Assembly (NCBI GenBank): GCA_024196135.1
Contig: JAMQCK010000176.1
Span: 1 to 44,261, forward strand
DNA: 44,261 nucleotides
Reading direction: 5' to 3'
Source: Pleurotus ostreatus/Saccharomyces cerevisiae fusant
Taxonomy: Eukaryota; Opisthokonta
A program made the position numbers and the translations under genes. Positions 38,621 through 44,261 of this stretch are shown piece after piece. How positions within the stretch are numbered: the first letter of the stretch is position 1; each line of letters begins with the position of its first letter. Under the pieces are notes generated by a model. It did no database searches, was not told where the DNA came from, and saw only the letters and a program-made list of their open reading frames with translations.

Positions 38621-38833
38621 CGTTGCTGTGACTGCAAGCGAGACGCGAAAGTCAAAACGAGGCAGCCAGCCTTATTATGAGATATCGGCGAAGGCGACGA
38701 GGGATCTGGTGATAAACGAGGTTCAACCGTTCAAGAGGGGATCGGGAGCTTTCCGGCTATCATTCACTCTAGTTGATAGGCCGGCGATCATAGCAGGTAT
38801 CATCAATGTCGGTTGCGCACATACTGACATTAT

Positions 38834-40548
38834 CTACGCCCCATCATTATCCTCGTCGAAGTCGTCATCATCTCCTCCATCCCCACCATCGTCTGATTCC
38901 TCGCCATCCGACTCCAACCAGGCGAGGTTCATAGCGCGCCTGCTCCGAGTGCTCGACCTCAGCTGCCTCTTCGGCGCCTCCTTGACTCCTACAATCTCAA
39001 TGTCCGAGTCGTCTGCATCGTCCTGGGCTTTCTTCTGTTGCTCCTGCGCTTGAACAGCCTTGCCGGACGCCGCCTTCCGCTTCTTCGCGGCGGGCTGGGC
39101 GTCTGCCGTCGAGCCCTTCTTCGAACGCTTTTTGGCCTTGGGCTTAGCGTCGTGGTCAGCTTTCGTCTTTGGTACCTTGGGTTTCGGCAAATATTTCGGC
39201 TTGGGAGCTATGCGCTCGCCGGCTGCCTCCGCGTCGAGCAACCTCTGGAACCACGAATGCTCGTAGCGCGAGAACTCCAGCACGGTGAAGTTCATCGACA
39301 GACGGCCATCAAGAAAGGCGGCACATATGCTTTGCTCTGTCGACTGGACGGGTCGGTAAGGCTTGCCCTGCGCTAACGCCTCCTGCTTCAATTCGTCGTT
39401 GACATCTGAGAGGTACTCCTGGCCCCATTTCTTCTCGATGTAGTCGCGAGCTATGGCAACGAGACAGGAGCGGGGCACGCGAGCCAACTGGGTCGAGTCC
39501 AAATCGCCATACATGTTCGTGGCGTAGTGGCCGCAGTAGCGCCATTGGTTGGACTTGACGCGGACGAAAACAGGCAGGAGCTCGTCGTCGACGGCATGAC
39601 TGAAAGCGATGCCGTGGGCACCAGCACGGCCAGGAAGCTGAGGGTTCCATCTGGGGTGGTACGTCGCACTGAAGAACATCAATATGATCCGTGGTATCAT
39701 AACCTGGGAGAATATACGCACTATGGATCCAAGTTTGTAGTGTTATGATTGTGATGCGTCCTGATATGACCGCCTCCGAATGCCTATACAGAGTCAATGC
39801 ACGAGAAGCACTCATAGTCGTCGCGTCGCGACTTACCCAACTGACGACCTTGCGTTCGAAGGATCTCTGATAAACCTCGCCTACGTCGCCGATGGGACCG
39901 AGTCCCAGCGTGTTCAGGTCCCAGAGCATGCTGCCGTCCTCCGACTTCGACAAGGTCACCTTGTGAAACTCCTCGATGAGAGGACCGTCCTTCTCCTCTT
40001 GCTTGACAGTCCTGATCTCCACTTCATACTTCTCCTCCACCTCGTCGTCAGGCCGCCCCGCGAACTGGGTAGGAGTTGACTTCCGCTTGCGAGAACGTCT
40101 CTGGCGCTTCGGAGGGGTTTCCGGTACATCGGTGTCCGTTGACGGTGTTGTAGAGCGGCTGCCTCCACGCTCTGTCGTGGCGGGAGGTTGCGATAAACGG
40201 ATCGAACCTCCCTGTTCCGCTGGCCCTCGCGCACGGGGCTGTATGAGAGCTGAGCATACGATAGAATGTGGTGTAAGCCTGACATACCGACTGCGCCGCA
40301 AGGCTCTCGTTTTCCGCACGAAGCTTTGCAATAGCTTGATCCTCCTTCCGAACCCACTCCTCATGTTCCCTCAGGAGGCGGTCTTGCTCGACCTCCCAGT
40401 GCTCAGCCTCTTTTTTCGCCTGGGTCTTAAGATGAGCGAGCTGGGCCTTGAGTACCTTCACGCGGTCCGCTTTGTTCGACACGTTGGCCAGAGGGAGGTC
40501 CTTTTTGGCCGAACGACTCTGCAGTCGGGGAGACGTCCTAGTCGCCAT
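38834..40548 (-). CDS. DUF6697-like basidiomycete protein, copy 2
   Basis: Paralogue of the preceding gene with the same order: N-terminal coiled coil (VKVLKAQLAHLKTQAKKEAE, HWEVEQDRLLREHEEWVRKE), a linker with LWDLNTLGLGPIGDVGEV, then the domain with NPQLPGRAGAHGIAF, LPVFVRVKSNQWRYCGHYAT, IARDYIEKKWG, FLDGRLSMNFTVLEF and SWFQRLLDAEAAGERIAPKP. The tail is Lys-rich (KPKAKKRSKKG, AAKKRKA) and ends acidic (Asp/Glu/Gly). The paired invariant blocks (HGIAF, WRYCGHY, FLDGRL-M-FT-LEF) suggest a folded domain under selection. Likely nuclear; DNA or chromatin binding is only a guess. Divergent from the KH gene. Confidence 0.68.
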
Positions 40549-40952
40549 GTCACCGCCAACAAGGGGCTGAGTTAACTGTACTGGCGTTACACGGACTGAA
40601 GAACGAAGTCGGGTCGCAAGGTTGGGAACAAGTTGGCAAGGTTGCAGAAGTCTGCATTGGCGCGACGCCCGGATTTCCGGCCATCATCATCATTACAGCA
40701 GCGCTGGGAGAGACGGATTACTGTCTGCGCAGATTTCGTATAGATACAGAGCTTTGAAGCACAACCAAATATTCACACTTGGCTGTAACTTTGCTGTGGG
40801 AGCATGAAGGAGAGTGGAAATGAGGTTGTCGCCGCAATGTCAGTGAGGACTGAGAAGGATGTGGCGTGGGAATTCAGCCACGTTACTTCCACGGGCAATT
40901 GAGCCAGGGGCCTCGGCCCCCCTTCCCATCCCTGTTTTCCCCCGCCATCGAC
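40549..40952. promoter_or_regulatory. Divergent promoter region, DUF6697-like copy 2 / KH gene
   Basis: About 400 bp between two divergent starts. I see no gene in it; frames crossing 40773-41291 on the minus strand overlap KH exons in antisense and are not family-like. Confidence 0.4.
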
Positions 40953-42393
40953 ATGTCGTCCAAACGCAAGTGGGACCAGCCAGCAGAGGAAGAAACCGCG
41001 TCCAAGGTCGCGAAGACCGACGACAACAAGACCGCGTCGGAAGCCGCGGCCGCGGCAGCAGCAATCGCCGCGAAAATCGCGGCGCAGTTCGCCGGAGGAG
41101 GCGCCAGCGGCTTGCTGGGTCCCAAGGACCCGCACGACGGCGAATTCGCGAAGGACATCGACATTAACGATGTTAGGAACAGATACGTGCTGACGAAGGG
41201 TACCACGCAGCAGCAGGTGCGTGCTAGTACGCCTTACTTCCGAGCCGCGCTGACTTCCCCCGTTAGATTCACGAAGAGACAGGCGCTTCAATCACCACAA
41301 AGGGTGTCTGGTATCCTGACAGGAGCAAGGCTACTGACAGGGACCCTCCTCTATACCTTCACGTCACTGCGAACACGGAGGAGACGCTGAAGAAGGCGGT
41401 GGACAAGATTAATGACCTGATCAATACGGACCTTGGTCCCCTCGTGGAGGACAAGAAGGATCGCGTGCGGGAACGGGTGCGTGTTACGACCCTTATACTC
41501 CGAACTTTTTGCACTGACGCTACGTAGCGCAAATGGCCGGAGGTCAAGCTGCCTGTCAACCTCGAACCGCTGCGCAACTTCAATGTCCGTGCAAAAGTCG
41601 TCGGTCCTCAGGTAAGTCAGGTCGTTTCCCCTTGTTCCCGTTAATAACGTGCTGCAGGGTGTATTTGTCAAGTATATCCAGCAGGAGACTGGCACCAGGG
41701 TGCAAATCAAAGGTCTTGGCTCTGGCTTCGTTGAACAAGAAACCGGCCGCGAAAGCGACGAGCCCCTTCACATCCACATCACGTACGACCCTTCACGTCC
41801 TCTCAGACACGACCTGGCTAACCTTGTATAGCGGCCCGGAACAAGGTCAGATCGAACGCGCCCAAAACCTCGCAGAAGACCTCCTTCTAGTCGTACGTCA
41901 AGAATATGCTAAAGCGCAAGCCATCCTGCAGCAGCAGTCCATGGGCATGCACTACGGAGGCTATGACCCGAACGCGATGGCTATGGGTGTAAGTATGACT
42001 GTTACTGCGAAGCGACTCGTGTTAATGACAATCCTCAGGGATACATGCCGCAACAGACAGCTGGCGCAGTACCACCTCAGCCCAACGAGCAGCCCCCACC
42101 AGCGCCTGGTGGTGCGCTGGACGCGAACGGACACGACGCGTTCACAGCTTATTGGTTAGTCCATGCCGTACTTCCCCTCGCATGTCACTGACCTGTTCTG
42201 CAGGGCCGCCTACGGCTACGACGTCAACTCGCAGCAATTCAAGGACTGGGCGGCGTCATTGCAGCAGCAGCAGGCTGGTCAGTACTACCAACAGCCACAG
42301 CAGCCATCCGCGCCCGCACCTGCTCCCCCGTCTAGCGCTCCGCCCCCAGCACCTCCTTCCGAGGCGCCGCCTCCGCCACCACCACCCGCATAA
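40953..42393 (+). CDS. KH-domain RNA-binding protein, KHDC4/BLOM7-like
   Basis: Predicted RNA-binding splicing factor. It begins MSSKRKWDQPAEEE, then an Ala-rich helix. The first KH-like block reads DINDVRNRYVLTKGTTQQQ joined to IHEETGASITTKGVWYPDRS and KATDRDPPLYLHVTANTEE, which is the diagnostic KHDC4 pattern. A second KH block follows: FNVRAKVVGPQGVFVKYIQQ, ETGTRVQIKGLGSGFVEQET, EPLHIHITGPEQGQIERAQN. The C-terminus is Gln/Tyr/Pro-rich with TAYWAAYGYDVNSQQFKDW and a terminal polyproline run. At least six short introns; the stop is at 42391-42393. The polyproline tail could contact WW or SH3 domains, which is inference. Confidence 0.82.
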
Positions 42394-42825
42394 CCTCTTG
42401 CGAGCCGTTGAGGTTATGCTGGTTGCGGTGCACCGCGATGAGTGCTTTCAGCTTGGTGAATCTGTTTGCTGCTTGATCTTACGTAGGGAATGTCACTCCT
42501 ATTCGCTTTGACTTTTTGTTGCGCCTAGCTATACCTTTGCGCGCTGCGCTGATTTGCTCTGTCTTCGCTTTCCACCAACCGCGGTCGCGGCGTCGGTGCG
42601 ACAAATGGCAATCCAAACAAATTAGTTATTCTAGCGGGGCCAGTATACAGTATCTACAGTGATGCGACAACAACAGCGAGGCGAATGTGATAAGTATGCA
42701 AGGCAAGACGGGTCAGCGCAATGTTCAGAATGTATGGGGGAAGCGACTTCGATATCTACGCGTGCTGGCTCTGATGATTCAGGCGTCCTCTGGTTCTGGC
42801 AATCTACGCGTCCGGGCAGCTAAAT
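42394..42825. other. Convergent intergenic region, KH and RTA1-like 3' ends
   Basis: No gene. ATCTACGC recurs at 42754, 42802 and 42825 (the last overlapping the RTA1-like stop codon); no function is evident. Confidence 0.45.
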
Positions 42826-44163
42826 CTACGCATACTCCTTGAAGGAGCGGCTCTCTCCCTGCGCTTCTGTTTCGCTGAGGAGCAGCATGCCCGGGTGGAA
42901 AAAGTTGAGCGCGAACATGGCCAGGACGATCATGGCGCCGTCGAGAACGTCTGGGGTATGATGGTCAGCGAAATGGATAATCGACCGGCGTATCGAGAGC
43001 ACTCACTGAAGTACACCTCCGTCGTGATGATACGCCCCGTCCAGCCGTCGGAGAGCTCGATGGTACGGTAGATGGATCTGATAGCAGGTCAGTGGTTAGT
43101 AAAGATCGGTAGACCAAGCGACTCACCGAATAAACAAGCACACCAGCACAAAGCTCACGCTCGAGAACAGCAGAAGCATCTTCTTCGTGAGCGGCCCTCG
43201 GTGCGTATCCGCCTCGCCCGTGCGCTTCGCGGGACTGTCGTTCGCGTAGCGGTAGACGTACTCGGCGCTCACGATGATGAAGAAGACGATGACGGCTGGG
43301 AAGGGGGGATCAGGGTAAGTCTCGACGTGCTCTAGAGTTAGGGGGACGGGGGGGAGGGCAGGTGGGGGAGGGGGGGGGAAGCAAGGGTAAGGAAGGACGG
43401 GCACGCACCTAGCTGGAAGCAAATACCCCCGAGCATGATGTTGCCGCCCTTGTCTGCGTCCTTGTTCTGGTCGAGGGCTGTTGCGGCCATGCCACCGCCG
43501 ACGGCTTGAATGACGAGGGCGATGATGTCCTGGATTTTTGTGAGCGATGATAGATCGCTATCCGTGGGGGAGAAGACGTACACAGCAGAAGAACACAGAG
43601 GTGTCTGTAAAGGCTATCAGCTGTGTTCAACAATACACGATGAGGAGGAGGCGTACAGATCTTGGGCACGAAGCGGCTGTATTTGTGGCCCAGACGGCTG
43701 ATCATGAGGGCCGATATAATAAACTGGGCAGCAAGGAGGGGTGTTGGGCCTGGCGATCGGTCAACAAATGTGCGACTCGGAAGTATTCTCGTTCTACGTA
43801 CCTAGGATGGTACACACAATTCTGGGGGAGTGGGAGTTAAGATAACGGCTTCACACCCAACGCACTGTCACTCACTGCATCTCGAAGGGATCCGGACTTG
43901 ATGGATTTTTACTGCTCCATAACCGAGCGGCCCATCCCATAATCTCCAATATGCCACAGAACACGGTGGTGGCTATCAACCACCACATGCGGTACCAGAT
44001 CGCCTGGCCCAAGTGCGCGGCTACGGTTTGTTTTATAAAATGGATAGAGGCGGAGGGAGGGAAGGCACGCACCAGTGGAGATGGAGAAAAGCACAAGGAA
44101 GATGATGCAGACATACTCTGTGGGTATGTAGCCGTAGGGATATATTCGCTGATCGAGCACCAT
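42826..44163 (-). CDS. RTA1-like multi-pass membrane protein
   Basis: Fungal lipid-translocating-exporter (RTA1/RSB1) family, seven-helix plasma-membrane or ER proteins linked to lipid movement and resistance to toxic lipophiles. The start at 44163 gives RIYPYGYIPTEYVCIIFLVL, the usual YGY-P opening. Later exons show IWYRMWWLIATTVFCGILEI with MGWAARLWS, PLLAAQFIISALMISRLGHK, CDIIALVIQAVGGGMAATAL with NIMLGGICFQLG (the family core), VIVFFIIVSAEYVYRYAND, KKMLLLFSSVSFVLVCLFIR, and VLDGAMIVLAMFALNFFHPG before a short tail ending FKEYA. At least seven introns, one with an extreme C-rich tract (43341-43378 on the plus strand is G-rich). Confidence 0.87.
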
Positions 44164-44240
44164 CGCGGGGGAGTGCGCGTAAAGGGGGACGAAGGGGGAA
44201 CGAGAGACGCGAAAGGATGCCGGCTTGTTGTGTAGCGCTG

Positions 44241-44247
44241 TATATAG
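44241..44247 (-). promoter_or_regulatory. TATA box of the RTA1-like gene
   Basis: On the minus strand the sequence CCCTATATACAG lies about 78-84 bp upstream of the ATG at 44163, a distance similar to the TATA box of monooxygenase 1. Confidence 0.45.
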
Positions 44248-44261
44248 GGCTGAGACCTTCT

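Noticed and set aside
42754..42834. Three copies of ATCTACGC near the RTA1-like 3' end
   Set aside because: Short, irregularly spaced, one overlaps the stop codon; no reason to assign a function.

Overview
The window reads as nuclear DNA of a filamentous basidiomycete, most likely an agaricomycete. Genes are broken by many short introns (about 50-65 nt, GT-AG with CTNAC-like branch sites), coding DNA is GC-rich, and intergenic gaps are short. Several families are typical of mushroom-forming fungi: a coiled-coil/F-box protein, degenerate AAA-ATPase-like proteins, DUF6697-like proteins, an RTA1-like membrane protein and a MYND zinc-finger protein. A eukaryotic tRNA-Ile(AAU) and clear orthologues of separase, OMA1, GatA/HER2, MAK11, GPATCH1 and DNA polymerase delta subunit 4 confirm a nuclear eukaryotic locus. 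Gene models were assembled by eye from conserved motifs and splice sites; outer boundaries are firmer than most internal exon edges.

Layout. 1-2.2 kb: no credible gene, but a striking array of A/T tracts spaced about 11-12 bp, next to an orphan copy of a TATA promoter. 2.2-8.1 kb: two tandem FAD-dependent phenol-hydroxylase-type monooxygenases (minus). 8.7-9.7 kb: POLD4 (minus) and a tRNA-Ile (plus). 9.9-12.9 kb: GPATCH1 homologue (plus). 13.1-17.2 kb: three tandem degenerate AAA-ATPase-like genes (minus), with a decayed copy of the GPATCH1 3' end between the first two. 17.5-18.7 kb: TVP38/TMEM64 protein (plus). 19.1-26.3 kb: separase (minus). 26.6-28.3 kb: MAK11 (minus), divergent from GatA (28.5-30.7 kb, plus). 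30.8-32.4 kb: F-box protein (minus). 32.5-33.3 kb: unassigned coding-like fragments. 33.3-34.6 kb: MYND protein (minus). 34.9-36.8 kb: OMA1 protease (minus). 37.0-40.5 kb: tandem DUF6697-like pair (minus). 41.0-42.4 kb: KH-domain protein (plus). 42.8-44.2 kb: RTA1-like membrane protein (minus).

Most of the window is conserved housekeeping genes: replication, chromosome segregation, RNA processing, ribosome assembly, mitochondrial translation and mitochondrial quality control. They do not form a pathway. The lineage-specific material is in three local tandem duplications: the monooxygenases, the AAA-like trio and the DUF6697-like pair. The AAA trio is the most interesting. All three copies carry the same substitutions in the Walker A and Walker B positions, keep one intron position (GC-AG in one copy), and share a dyad-symmetric upstream element, so they look like a maintained, co-regulated family with an altered nucleotide site.
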